Below, piece by piece: positions 16,567-23,858 of a DNA stretch of 33,778 bases. The notes beneath the pieces are model-generated. The model made no database searches and was not told the DNA's origin. It was given only the letters and a program-made list of their open reading frames with translations. Positions within the stretch are counted from its first letter, which is position 1, and each line of letters begins with the position of its first letter. This DNA comes from Desulfobulbaceae bacterium. Its GTDB lineage: Bacteria > Desulfobacterota > Desulfobulbia > Desulfobulbales > SURF-16. The position numbers were made by a program, and so were the translations under genes. The stretch covers positions 1 through 33,778 of the forward strand of contig JAGXFQ010000025.1 in NCBI GenBank assembly GCA_024637145.1. Direction: 5' to 3'.

Positions 16567-16611
16567 GCAAACAAAGGCGCTGGAGTTATTAACTCCAGCG
16601 CCTTTGTTTGC
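16567..16611. terminator. Strong terminator hairpin of the nifH operon
   Basis: A perfect 21-bp inverted repeat (16567-16587 with 16591-16611) with a 3-nt loop ATT begins 12 nt after the Nif11 stop codon. The right arm ends GCGCCTTTGTTTGC and is followed by TCTTTGTTC. The left arm gives an A-rich flank, so it could stop transcription from both sides. Confidence 0.85.
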
Positions 16612-16659
16612 TCTTTGTTCATGAGAACTACAGACAGCTAACAAACAATCTATCAAAGC

Positions 16660-16720
16660 AAACGGGCCTGACCCCGTTTTTCCGTTTTTTCCGTTTTTCC
16701 GAACACGGGGTTTAACCCCG
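16660..16720. repeat. REP-like palindromes with the GACCCCGTTTTT core
   Basis: AAACGGG/CCCGTTT (16660-16679) encloses CCTGAC. After three CCGTTTTT units comes a perfect CGGGGTT-T-AACCCCG (16706-16720). The second hairpin lies just beyond the minus-strand stop of the PEP-CTERM gene and may terminate it. The core recurs at 18103-18139 and 18791-18825, and in looser form at 19326 and 21317. Confidence 0.7.
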
Positions 16721-16731
16721 CTTTTCCTGGA

Positions 16732-17643
16732 CTATTTGGTCTTTTTTTTCATTCTGGCACCGACCAAGCCAGCCAGGCCTGAGCCGAAAAGGAGCATGGT
16801 GGCTGGTTCGGGAACCGGCGCCGCGTCGCTGCCGCCGCTGAAGCCATAGCTGCCGAAGTCGGAACGGCCGCTGCCGAAGTCTTCTAAAGTGTTATTGTTG
16901 GAGATAAGATTGTCTACCAAGGTTACTGCCCCTGTAAGCGCGAAGGCTCTCCCGCAGAGAATCTCTGCGCGAGGATCCAGGCTGATACTCGTATACGCCA
17001 GGATATTTCCGGCAAACGTCGTGTCTGAGCCCAAAGTCGCAGAACTTCCGACCTGCCAATACACCCCGCTCAGTTCAGTCCCATTGATGACGTTAACTAA
17101 ACTCTCACTACCGGTCGTAAGCGAGCTCCCTATCTGAAAAACAAAGTTCGCATCGGGGTTGCCCTGGAAATCGAGAGTGAGTGCTCCTGTCAACTGAGCC
17201 GAGGTGTCAAAATGATAAACACCAGGCGTGAGCGTGGTGCCACCCAGGTCAACACCCGTGTAGTCGTAAACGTATGGCAGACCGGCCAGGCTATTATACG
17301 CAGTCGTTGCATCCGTCATAGCATCTATCGCGGCCCCATCATTGATGTGTATCGTGCCGCCGCTCACAGTCCCGTCTGGATAAAAACCAGTGACGGAAGT
17401 TCCTGGCGTCACTCCTAAATCCCCGTAGATTTGCGTGGTCGGGTTTTCGGCGACATGGGCATTGGTCACAGTTGTGCTCCCAAGGACGGCAAAGCTCTGC
17501 GCCGAACCCAGCATTGAGACGGCCAGTACCTGAAGGGGGGAGAAGGCGATGAATGCAGCTGCCCCGCATAAAATCAAAAAATTAGACTTCGCTTTAGAGA
17601 CTGTTTGTTGATCCCGACCGATATCCATAGTGAAATTTCCCAT
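16732..17643 (-). CDS. Secreted ice-binding-like (DUF3494) protein with PEP-CTERM anchor
   Basis: The 303-residue protein has an N-terminal hydrophobic export segment (about 20-42). The following domain has the DUF3494/ice-binding-like signature: SFAVLGSTTVTN, YGDLGVTPGTSVTGF, TTLTPGVYHF, and FVFQIGSSLTT. The C-terminus is a PEP-CTERM sorting signal: VPEPATMLLFGSGLAGLVG followed by an arginine/lysine tail. An exosortase, not present here, would cleave and anchor it. The role may be ice binding, or adhesion and matrix formation. AGGAGAACAAA precedes the ATG. Its lower GC content and position set it apart from the nif genes. Confidence 0.88.
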   Translation of the reverse strand: MGNFTMDIGRDQQTVSKAKSNFLILCGAAAFIAFSPLQVLAVSMLGSAQSFAVLGSTTVTNAHVAENPTTQIYGDLGVTPGTSVTGFYPDGTVSGGTIHINDGAAIDAMTDATTAYNSLAGLPYVYDYTGVDLGGTTLTPGVYHFDTSAQLTGALTLDFQGNPDANFVFQIGSSLTTGSESLVNVINGTELSGVYWQVGSSATLGSDTTFAGNILAYTSISLDPRAEILCGRAFALTGAVTLVDNLISNNNTLEDFGSGRSDFGSYGFSGGSDAAPVPEPATMLLFGSGLAGLVGARMKKKTK

Positions 17644-18102
17644 TTTGTTCTCCTTTGCTGCTCTGTGCGGGTTATTCAGGAAGACCTATAATTCATCCTG
17701 ACCAGCTGTACTGGTTTGCCAACGATATCAGCGCGGCGCTTACGTCATTCGCTGCTGATGAAGCCCTCTTTTTTGAACTGTATCTAATAGAAAAGAAAGA
17801 ATAAGTTATGCCGCCTTGCGAGGCTATTCAGGGATTAGAGAAAAGCTAAGTGATTCAGAGTAGTTAATATTTCTTAAAGAACGGGGGATGATGTCTGGGC
17901 GAAAATATAGTTCCTGTTTTCCGGAAAACAGAAACTATTTCAGCGAACTGGGCCTTCCGTGAAAGACTTGCGTCTGCAATGCTGAATTCCGGCAAAAAGT
18001 AAGAAGCTAACCGGAAAAGGCTTTAAAAAAGCAGTTAAAAGGCTAAATCGTCGCCCCCGAAAGTGGCTCGTGGTGCCCTTGCAATTTGAATTCACCAATG
18101 CG
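17644..18102. other. Non-coding interval upstream of the PEP-CTERM gene
   Basis: No gene is seen. The main structure is a near-perfect loop-free palindrome at 17907-17938: ATAGTTCCTGTTTTCC followed by GGAAAACAGAAACTAT, symmetric except for one pair. It lies about 265 nt upstream of the PEP-CTERM start and could be an operator or a cruciform. I looked for a cyclic-di-GMP riboswitch core and did not find one. Confidence 0.5.
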
Positions 18103-18139
18103 CGAAGTAAAAACGGGGTCTGCCCCCGTTTTTACTTCG
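18103..18139. repeat. REP-like palindrome, perfect 16-bp stem
   Basis: CGAAGTAAAAACGGGG (18103-18118) pairs perfectly with CCCCGTTTTTACTTCG (18124-18139) around TCTGC. It ends 10 nt before the stop codon of the DUF5670 gene on the minus strand, so it would also act as that gene's terminator. It shares the core of the other palindromes in the insert. Confidence 0.8.
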
Positions 18140-18148
18140 TGCCGCAGA

Positions 18149-18304
18149 CTACAAACCCTTGCCCTTGCGGCCCTGAATGATGTTGAACAGCACAACGATC
18201 ACCGCCACCACCAGCAGGATATGGATGAATCCTCCCATGGTGTAACTGGTGACCAGTCCCACTGCCCACAAAACTAACAGTATGATTGCTATGGTCCACA
18301 ACAT
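18149..18304 (-). CDS. Small membrane protein, lmo0937/DUF5670 family
   Basis: The 51-residue protein MLWTIAIILLVLWAVGLVT..GGFIHILLVVAVIVVLFNIIQGRKGKGL has two transmembrane helices and a basic tail, the pattern of the lmo0937 family. The function is unknown; the family often sits with stress genes such as csbD, as here. A strong GAGGAGGA lies 8-9 nt before ATG 18304. The open frame extends well upstream, but that part does not look coding. Confidence 0.85.
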   Translation of the reverse strand: MLWTIAIILLVLWAVGLVTSYTMGGFIHILLVVAVIVVLFNIIQGRKGKGL

Positions 18305-18402
18305 ATCACGTTCCTCCTCTGTTTCTTGAGATCGACAAACGGCATGGGTGCTTGGTGCAACCCCAAATACGGGCTCAAACTCGTGCCGGCGCACGAGACA
18401 TC

Positions 18403-18584
18403 GCTCTCCTTGCCCACGACCTTTTTGATCTCGCCGATCTTTTTTTGTATTGTGCCGGTTCTTTGTTCGTTCTTGCCTTCTTCTGCCAATTCGGGATTCA
18501 TACCGACACTGCCGGCGATCTCCGTGATGCACCCTTCACCTTGCGAAACAGTCCTTCCTCCTGATCCTTGGCGCTGGATTTCAT
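18403..18584 (-). pseudogene. Broken CsbD-family stress protein gene
   Basis: Two frames together encode a CsbD-like protein. MKSSAKDQEEGLFRKVKG is read from ATG 18584. TEIAGSVGMNPELAEEG and then IQKKIGEIKKVVGK follow in another frame, to about 18403. One base is missing at the join. The start is also damaged: an 11-nt unit CGATGAAATCC is tandemly duplicated, so the ATG best placed for the AGGAGGA ribosome site (18595) opens a 4-codon frame. Past GKES the frame runs on without the usual stop. CsbD proteins are small general-stress proteins. Confidence 0.75.
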
Positions 18585-18790
18585 CGGGATTTCATCGTGT
18601 TATTCCTCCTAGATCAAACATTCATGCCGCTGTCGGGATACCGCACCTGTTACCGCTCCTCTACCGCCGACGCCGTTGCTCTGTCCACCTGCATACCTCC
18701 ATAGACCCGACTCGATATCAGCAGGATGACCAGAACCTCACACAGTTATGCGAGCAAGTTCCATGCCTCCTGCTGGAATTAGTCAAAGAT

Positions 18791-18825
18791 AGAATAAAAA
18801 CGGGATCTGATTCCGTTTTTATTCT
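18791..18825. repeat. REP-like palindrome containing a stop codon
   Basis: AGAATAAAAACGG (18791-18803) pairs perfectly with CCGTTTTTATTCT (18813-18825) around GATCTGATT. On the minus strand the right arm contains the last codons and TAA stop of the DUF2892 gene (ending at 18819), so gene end and terminator coincide. Confidence 0.8.
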
Positions 18826-19022
18826 TTTGTTAGGCAGGATGACTTCTTGCAACTTGATATGCCAAAAGGTACGTAAGCAGGACACCAACCTATGACAGCC
18901 GTAAAAATTGGACCAGCCCCTATCGCTCCCCACCACGACTGATAATAAACGCCACCTGCAATAATACCAGCCCCAAGTATTACCCGTATGATTCGATCTG
19001 CTTTACCGACATTACGTTTCAT
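18819..19022 (-). CDS. DUF2892 (YgaP-like) small membrane protein
   Basis: The 67-residue protein starts MKRNVGKADRIIRVILGAGIIAGG, a typical DUF2892 opening, followed by two hydrophobic segments. A cysteine-containing tail, GWCPAYVPFGISSCKKSSC, resembles the GxCPlY..lgintC end of the family. In some proteins this domain is fused to a rhodanese; here it stands alone. The function is unknown. AAGGAGA lies 5 nt before ATG 19022. It is one of three small stress-type genes in a row. Confidence 0.85.
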   Translation of the reverse strand: MKRNVGKADRIIRVILGAGIIAGGVYYQSWWGAIGAGPIFTAVIGWCPAYVPFGISSCKKSSCLTKE

Positions 19023-19198
19023 ATGATTCTCCTTTTTTCTGCTCCAGGATTGTCCCCAAATAACTGGTACCGCACTCAAGCGTCCTAACGTTTTCACCAC
19101 CAGCCAGCCACTGTGCAATTTTGGTAACGAAAAGCGCCCATTCTGGTCTGGTGAATATGGTGGTTCGGCGATTTTGCCCTTTGATTCCTACATTGCCC

Positions 19199-19314
19199 AT
19201 TTTGGCCCCAAAATAGACAATGCTGTCTGATAATATCAACTCGTTACAGAATGAGTAAGCCGGTATTTCAGCGGGATATCATCTACTTAGCGTGGCCAGA
19301 CCCCAAAACAGCAC
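19199..19314 (+). repeat. Third, diverged copy of a dispersed repeat
   Basis: This segment (from CATTTTGGCC to GACCCCAAAACAGCACT) matches the right-hand part of the 246-bp direct repeats at 20422 and 20984, with scattered differences. It has the same orientation and lies in the 359-bp gene-free gap between the DUF2892 and phosphoesterase genes. It extends, like the 20422 copy, through ACAGCACT. Confidence 0.75.
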
Positions 19315-19325
19315 TTACTGACTAC

Positions 19326-19353
19326 AAAAGTCAAAAGCGGACTTGACCCCTTT
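19326..19353 (+). repeat. AAAAGTCAAAAGCGGACTTGACC repeat, copy 1
   Basis: The same sequence of about 27 nt recurs at 21317-21344. GTCAAAAGCGGACTTGAC is itself a partial inverted repeat (GTCAA/TTGAC). A second TTGACCCCTTTCTTG unit follows. It lies just downstream of the phosphoesterase stop. Confidence 0.65.
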
Positions 19354-19381
19354 CTTGTTGACCCCTTTCTTGCTTTCGGCA

Positions 19382-20503
19382 CTATTCGCCTTCCGCCTGG
19401 AAAGGGGCCTTCGTCCGTAATGTGATGCGGAGGATCTCACTGGGCCGCCAGAGACGCATTCGGGGTCCCCAGGTGCCTGTCCCACGGCCAACAAGGACCG
19501 TCATCCCGGCAACCTCATACCGCCCGGCCAGCAACGGATATGAGCGTTTGACCAGATAACTAAAGGGCCAAATCTGGCCACCATGGGTATGACCTGCGAG
19601 CATCAGATCCACCCCGGCCTGCGCCGCCTCCTCATACTGCCAGGGTGTATGGCTGAGGAGGATGGTGGCGCCCGGAGGTCTGCCCGCCAGGGCCTTGGCG
19701 AGGGGATCACCCTCTTTGCCACCATAGCGCTGAGTGGTCAGATCATCCACACCAGCCACCACAAAACCGGGGCGAATTTCGGCCCATCTATTGGCCAGCA
19801 ACTGAAAACCGGCAGCCCTAAGCAGCGATGAGCTGTCATGATTGCCATGATTTTCATGATTGCCATTTACCGACCAGACGCCAAGGGGTGCGGTGAGGCC
19901 CCGCAAGACCGGCAGCAATGCTGACTGCGGCTGGCCATGGCCCTCAAAGAGATCGCCGAGGAGAAAGACAAGGTCCGGCTTTTCGCCTTGCACCTGGCGG
20001 ATCCGTTTCGCCAGCCATTTTTTATTGAGCAGAGAACCAATATGAAGGTCAGAGATGGCGATGATCACCGTCCCATCCAAGGCAACGGGCAGATCTTTAA
20101 TCCCCACCTCATACCTCTCGATAACCGGGGCCCGCATGCCCTGGGCCAGGGCGATGGCCGACAAGAACACGCCAAGGAGTATGGCCCCGCCCCGCAGCGC
20201 CGGAGCCAGCCTAGGCAGCAGAAATCCGAAACCGGTCAGGCAGTCCACGGCCAGAAGCGGCACCGTCACCAAAAAGAGGATCCCCAGCCAATTCATCCCG
20301 GCAAATTCCAGAAACCAGGCCAGAGGCCCAGCCCCACTGTGGCCATAGACCCGCCCGCCAACAAAGAGGGCCCAAAGCAGGACACCGACGCCGACTATAT
20401 ATTTGGGGGGGAAATTGCGGTTTAAAAGCGGCACAGAGGTTAGCCGCCAAAAGACGTATACCTGCAGCAAAGTGATGATTGAAATCAGAATTGTTCCAAA
20501 CAT
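19382..20503 (-). CDS. Membrane-anchored metallophosphoesterase (YkuE/YaeI-like)
   Basis: The 373-residue protein has four hydrophobic segments (about 3-20, 35-52, 70-90 and 104-121). A calcineurin-like phosphoesterase domain follows: SDLHIG (151-156), GDL (183-185), GNHEN (214-218), SHTPW and the C-terminal GHTHGGQIWP. These supply the two-metal site that hydrolyses phosphate esters. Relatives such as YkuE and YaeI act at the membrane or on lipid-linked phosphates; the substrate here is unknown. The first 27 codons (to about 20422) lie inside a 246-bp segment duplicated at 20984-21229, so the first codons exist twice. Confidence 0.92.
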   Translation of the reverse strand: MFGTILISIITLLQVYVFWRLTSVPLLNRNFPPKYIVGVGVLLWALFVGGRVYGHSGAGPLAWFLEFAGMNWLGILFLVTVPLLAVDCLTGFGFLLPRLAPALRGGAILLGVFLSAIALAQGMRAPVIERYEVGIKDLPVALDGTVIIAISDLHIGSLLNKKWLAKRIRQVQGEKPDLVFLLGDLFEGHGQPQSALLPVLRGLTAPLGVWSVNGNHENHGNHDSSSLLRAAGFQLLANRWAEIRPGFVVAGVDDLTTQRYGGKEGDPLAKALAGRPPGATILLSHTPWQYEEAAQAGVDLMLAGHTHGGQIWPFSYLVKRSYPLLAGRYEVAGMTVLVGRGTGTWGPRMRLWRPSEILRITLRTKAPFQAEGE

Positions 20504-20667
20504 AAGCTCAACTTGTTGTTTTTAGGTGAAATAAATAAATCAGTACCCTTTTGCATTCATTTTGGCCCAAAAACCGAAAATGCTGTCTTGTAATATCAAC
20601 TAGTTACAGAATGAGAAAACCGGTATTTCAGCGGGATATCAAGTGCTTAGCGTGGCCCGACCCCAAA
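20422..20667 (+). repeat. 246-bp direct repeat, copy 1
   Basis: This copy runs from TTAAAAGCGGCACAG to GACCCCAAA and is nearly identical to 20984-21229. It contains the first codons and upstream region of the phosphoesterase gene. The copies differ at only about 15-20 positions, clustered toward the right end. Confidence 0.9.
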
Positions 20668-20983
20668 ACAGCACTGCATCCGGAAGTACACCCCCGGCGG
20701 AATCGATGGCCGGCCACCAGCGGCGAAATAGAGCGCGCACTCTTGCTCCAGCCATGCATCAAAGGTATCGTCATCCAAAAGACTGTTGAGCCGGGTGTAA
20801 AAAGGGTGACCGCTTCGGGGCGCCAGATCACTGGTCGCCACCCAGAGCGTTTGCTGTTTTGGTTTGTTGCGTTTGCCGATAGCCATTGGAACCCCTTGGT
20901 TGGTGAGCTTTTTTGGCATTTTAACCGATCAGGCTGGTGACTCAATTGTTTTGTAGTGAAAACGGGAGTTTTTCAACGGGCTG
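20668..20983 (-). mobile_element. IS remnant (IS1182/IS5-like end and transposase start)
   Basis: Between the two 246-bp repeats lies one end of an insertion sequence with the start of its transposase. The outer edge is GGGAGTTTTTCAACGGGCTG (20965-20984), resembling the GTTGAAAAAC-type ends of such elements. The other end and most of the transposase are gone, and the element joins copy 1 of the repeat directly. It cannot be mobile on its own. Confidence 0.7.
20680..20886 (-). pseudogene. Transposase N-terminal fragment
   Basis: From ATG 20886 (AAGGGG about 6 nt upstream) the frame encodes about 69 residues: AIGKRNKPKQQTLWVATSDL, then HPFYTRLNSLLDDDTFDAW, and GRPSIPPGVYFRM. This is the conserved N-terminus of IS1182/IS5-group transposases. 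The frame then enters the repeat and loses similarity, so all catalytic residues are missing. Confidence 0.8.
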
Positions 20984-21229
20984 TTAAAAGCGGCACAGAG
21001 GTTAACCGCCAAAAGACGTATACCTGCAGCAAGGTGATGATTGAAATCAGAATTGTTCCAAACATAAGCTCAACTTGTTGTTTTTAGGTGAGACAAATAA
21101 ATAAGTACCCTTTTGCATTCATTTTGGCCCAAAAACCGAAAATGCTGTCTTGTAATATCAACTAGTTACAGAATGAGCAAGCCGGTATTTCATTGAGATA
21201 TCATCTAGTTAGCGTGGCCCGACCCCAAA
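20984..21229 (+). repeat. 246-bp direct repeat, copy 2
   Basis: This is the second copy of 20422-20667. It holds a copy of the first 27 or so codons of the phosphoesterase gene with nothing downstream of them, so it is a dead gene start. A last stretch, 21230-21316, shows no gene. Confidence 0.9.
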
Positions 21230-21316
21230 TGTCAACCAAATGTCAAATGTCATGTTGTTTTATGACTTCAAGGGGAGAAGAGGCTTTTTGCTCCGGGCAA
21301 AGTTATGTTCCTTTGC

Positions 21317-21344
21317 AAAAGTCAAAAGCGGACTTGACCCCTTT
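21317..21344 (+). repeat. AAAAGTCAAAAGCGGACTTGACC repeat, copy 2
   Basis: This is the second copy of the element at 19326-19353, 33 nt from the stop of the AIPR gene. Together the two copies bracket the phosphoesterase gene and the IS remnant. Confidence 0.65.
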
Positions 21345-21377
21345 TACTTTTTTTTGCCGTCCGAGTGTATGTAATTG

Positions 21378-23066
21378 TTATACGCAGCTTTGCACTAAAC
21401 TGCGGCACTTTGTCTGATTCTTAAAAAGAGTTCCCATCATCGCATCTGGGAAATCATTTTCTAACTGGCCTCGCAACATCGTTACGACTTCATCTGCTGC
21501 GTTTTCTAACTCAACCTCATCCGTTGAGAAACCTGGTTTCAGAGCCTTAGTTCGCAATCCAAGCTTATTCATTACCATCATTGTTATTATTCTATTGCCA
21601 TGAATTAGAAGGCCATACTCACGCCCACTCCTTTTGGGTAAATCAGATACTCTATTTGATAATTCTTTCTCTATTCCACGGGTGGCACAAACACAATTCC
21701 AGACATACGAACCGGAAACCGCTGGGTTGAATATTTCTTTGTATATACCACCATCTAGGTTCTCAAAAAATTTACCTATTTCTCTCTTTACTTGAACAGT
21801 CAGATTTGTTTTCCCAGATGCACAGGCAAGTGCGGCAGTAGCTTCAGATAAATCAAAAGAATTTTGTGTTGATTTAAAGGAGTCAGAGCGCACAAGATTA
21901 TACTCAACCCCATCTATCGACAATTCTGTTCGAATTCTTATTTGTTCTTGATCTTGGGAGACAAAATCTCTGTTTTCGATTCGATTTTGGCGGTTATTTG
22001 CGCGAGTTACATCAGCACCAAAGTTGCTACCTGCATTTTCTAGCGAAATAATTCTGGCTCCTACCATCACAGATTGAAGTCTATTTTCACTGGTGGAATT
22101 AAATTTACCAATAGTGCTAACTGTCTGGGCACCATTTACTATCTGCGCACCATAAAGTTTGAACGCCCCAGTTTCTCGGCTAGAACCACCAATCATTGAT
22201 TTATCAACTCGATCACAAACTATCGTGATTCCATTGTTGAAGTACCAAAAATTCTCTGGAGAATTCGACAAAGTTTCCTTCATCTCCTCATTCACTTCGG
22301 TAACACCCAAAACCTGCCGAATATTTTTCTCAAAAAGCTTACGACCATAAGTTTCCCACCATGCCGAAATTTCCTCTGCAGAAATCATCCCGAAATAGGC
22401 TATGTGCGGTTCTGTTGTTTTACCCCATTGAGACAAGCCGATTTCTAAGTCAATTGGTATTGCCCCAGCGCTTGCTGCTAATGAAGAGTGAATTTTTGAT
22501 TGATTCAAACGCACAAAATTGACCAATTGATCCTGAGTGTCTTCACCAGCATCATTCATTTCCGCGAGAAGATCATCGATTAACCTTTGCGAATGAATGG
22601 CTAAACCTTGATTACCAGTATCGATTAATATCAGCTCATAGCGAGTATCAAATTCTCCAAGAGCTTGTTCTATTTGGGGTTGTTTTACAATGACCTTGGA
22701 ATTGAACCTATCAAAGTTCAAATTGAAAAGATCTTTTATTCCTTGGCAGAATTTTGCTATTTCACCGCTGTCAGGCTCTCCGGTTCCCGACTGTTTCAAT
22801 TTTGATTGAACGACAGTCATCTGCTTTAAAGATGGCGAATAGTGTATTGCATCAATACCATTATCATCACCACCATCTACAACGGCCAGAGCAGCCTCAT
22901 TTTCTGAACATCCCGTACTAAAATGTACAGCATAGGCAGCCAAGCACCGAGTTAAAATCTTAACTTGTCGTTGGGCGTCATTTTCACCTAAATCGCTTAG
23001 GTCAAGGAGGTTTTCGAACAACTCAGAAATCTTTTTTGATATTTGTGTAACGTGAAGGATGCTCAT
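21378..23066 (-). CDS. AIPR-family abortive phage infection protein
   Basis: The 562-residue protein carries the AIPR (abortive infection phage resistance) signatures: FWYFNNGITIVCD (about 271-283) and QIVNGAQTVSTIG (about 306-318). Its N-terminal part has a PD-(D/E)XK-like pattern, GGDDNGIDAI (Asp72) and VVQSKL (Gln87, Lys89), as in Mrr-type nucleases. A nuclease acting on phage or host nucleic acid is the likely activity; the trigger is unknown. Base composition is clearly more AT-rich than the nif genes, a sign of acquisition. No partner gene is adjacent. Short inverted repeats CGTATAAC/GTTATACG lie at its two edges. Confidence 0.85.
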   Translation of the reverse strand: MSILHVTQISKKISELFENLLDLSDLGENDAQRQVKILTRCLAAYAVHFSTGCSENEAALAVVDGGDDNGIDAIHYSPSLKQMTVVQSKLKQSGTGEPDSGEIAKFCQGIKDLFNLNFDRFNSKVIVKQPQIEQALGEFDTRYELILIDTGNQGLAIHSQRLIDDLLAEMNDAGEDTQDQLVNFVRLNQSKIHSSLAASAGAIPIDLEIGLSQWGKTTEPHIAYFGMISAEEISAWWETYGRKLFEKNIRQVLGVTEVNEEMKETLSNSPENFWYFNNGITIVCDRVDKSMIGGSSRETGAFKLYGAQIVNGAQTVSTIGKFNSTSENRLQSVMVGARIISLENAGSNFGADVTRANNRQNRIENRDFVSQDQEQIRIRTELSIDGVEYNLVRSDSFKSTQNSFDLSEATAALACASGKTNLTVQVKREIGKFFENLDGGIYKEIFNPAVSGSYVWNCVCATRGIEKELSNRVSDLPKRSGREYGLLIHGNRIITMMVMNKLGLRTKALKPGFSTDEVELENAADEVVTMLRGQLENDFPDAMMGTLFKNQTKCRSLVQSCV

Positions 23067-23344
23067 TTATCTGGTTTCCTGTTTCGTATAACTTGTTGCT
23101 AAGCAGTGCGGGGTAATCAGTTATGGGCAGTTGCCGTGCATATTGGGATATGTAGCCCGCTGCATAGTACCATATTGGCCCGTACTCTTATATGCCGATA
23201 GCAGCGTCATTTCCCTACCGCTTGCCAGCCTACTCCTATTCTTTGTGAAAAGCACAAAGTCTTTTACATATCAGTCAATTACCGATGCTGTTCAGATGTT
23301 TTTCTTCCCCCATTCAGCCCTGAGCGAGCAGGGAGCCGTGAAAA

Positions 23345-23480
23345 GGAAAAGAATTGTAAACTGTCTGAGCGAAGCGAGTTTTTACAATTCCCTTTTCCCG
23401 GCGGAAGGCGAGCGGTGCCGAAGGCCAGGGCTGTTAGGGGTGCCCTTTTTGCGTTACTTTTTGGGCAAACAAAAAGTAAC
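23345..23480. repeat. Structured non-coding repeat with two hairpins
   Basis: Hairpin 1 pairs GGAAAAGAATTGTAAA (23345-23360) with TTTACAATTCCCTTTTCC (23381-23398), with one bulge region. Hairpin 2 is a perfect GTTACTTTTTG/CAAAAAGTAAC (23453-23463 with 23470-23480). Between them is GCCGAAGGCCAGGGCTGT and GGGGTGCCC. The organisation looks like a dispersed intergenic repeat unit. The frame open across this area (23131-23805) has no protein-like composition and is not a gene. Confidence 0.6.
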
Positions 23481-23513
23481 AAAACGCATAAACCCGAACA
23501 ATTTTAATCGCCA

Positions 23514-23765
23514 CAAACCCCATCTCCCCAACCCCAACCCAACCCCCTCCTATAATTACTACTTCCCCGCCACTACCCCAAATAATCTGCTAACTCTTAA
23601 GCCTTCCCGATCCTCATTGTCCCATTCCCTCCCCCCACCACCACAAAACAGAAGCCCCCCCTTCCTTTTTGTAACCTTTCCTACAATTCCCGCCCCCTCC
23701 CCACACCACCTCCACCCCCACAATCCCCATCATAACCCCCCGAAATACCGCCAACAATACACTAT
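23514..23765 (+). other. G-depleted, C-rich leader upstream of nifE
   Basis: In bases 23521-23760 I count 119 C and 11 G, a composition seen nowhere else in the window. The complementary strand is thus very G-rich, with many runs of 3-7 G. The NifA site of the nifE promoter lies inside it. It does not encode a credible protein. Confidence 0.85.
23670..23685. promoter_or_regulatory. NifA upstream activator site for nifE
   Basis: TGTAACCTTTCCTACA is an exact TGT-N10-ACA and is 90 bp upstream of the nifE -24 box, matching the nifH arrangement. It shares its first seven bases with the nifV site. Confidence 0.8.
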
Positions 23766-23775
23766 TCCCCATCTC

Positions 23776-23791
23776 TGGCACAGCCATTGCT
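23776..23791 (+). promoter_or_regulatory. Sigma-54 promoter of nifENB
   Basis: TGGCAC-AGCCA-TTGCT is a full consensus match with correct spacing, the best sigma-54 promoter in the window. It is about 68 nt upstream of the nifE ATG. It shows that the nifENB block is its own NifA-controlled operon and does not need read-through from nifHDK. Confidence 0.88.
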
Positions 23792-23858
23792 CTAGAGAAA
23801 AGTAAACCCGAACAAATACAAGGCCACCCTAACCACCTTGAAAAACTAGGAAAATCCT

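Noticed and set aside
17644-17900. Possible cyclic-di-GMP riboswitch before the PEP-CTERM gene
   Set aside because: A GGCAAACC-like string is present, but the second conserved strand and the GCAAAGC element of the GEMM fold are missing.
18305-18532. N-terminal extension of the DUF5670 protein
   Set aside because: The extra 76 residues are arginine-rich non-coding-like sequence antisense in frame to the broken csbD; a strong ribosome site supports ATG 18304.
23131-23805. 224-residue open frame upstream of nifE
   Set aside because: It spans a hairpin repeat and the C-rich tract, giving proline/asparagine/histidine low-complexity sequence, and has no ribosome site; it also covers the nifE promoter.
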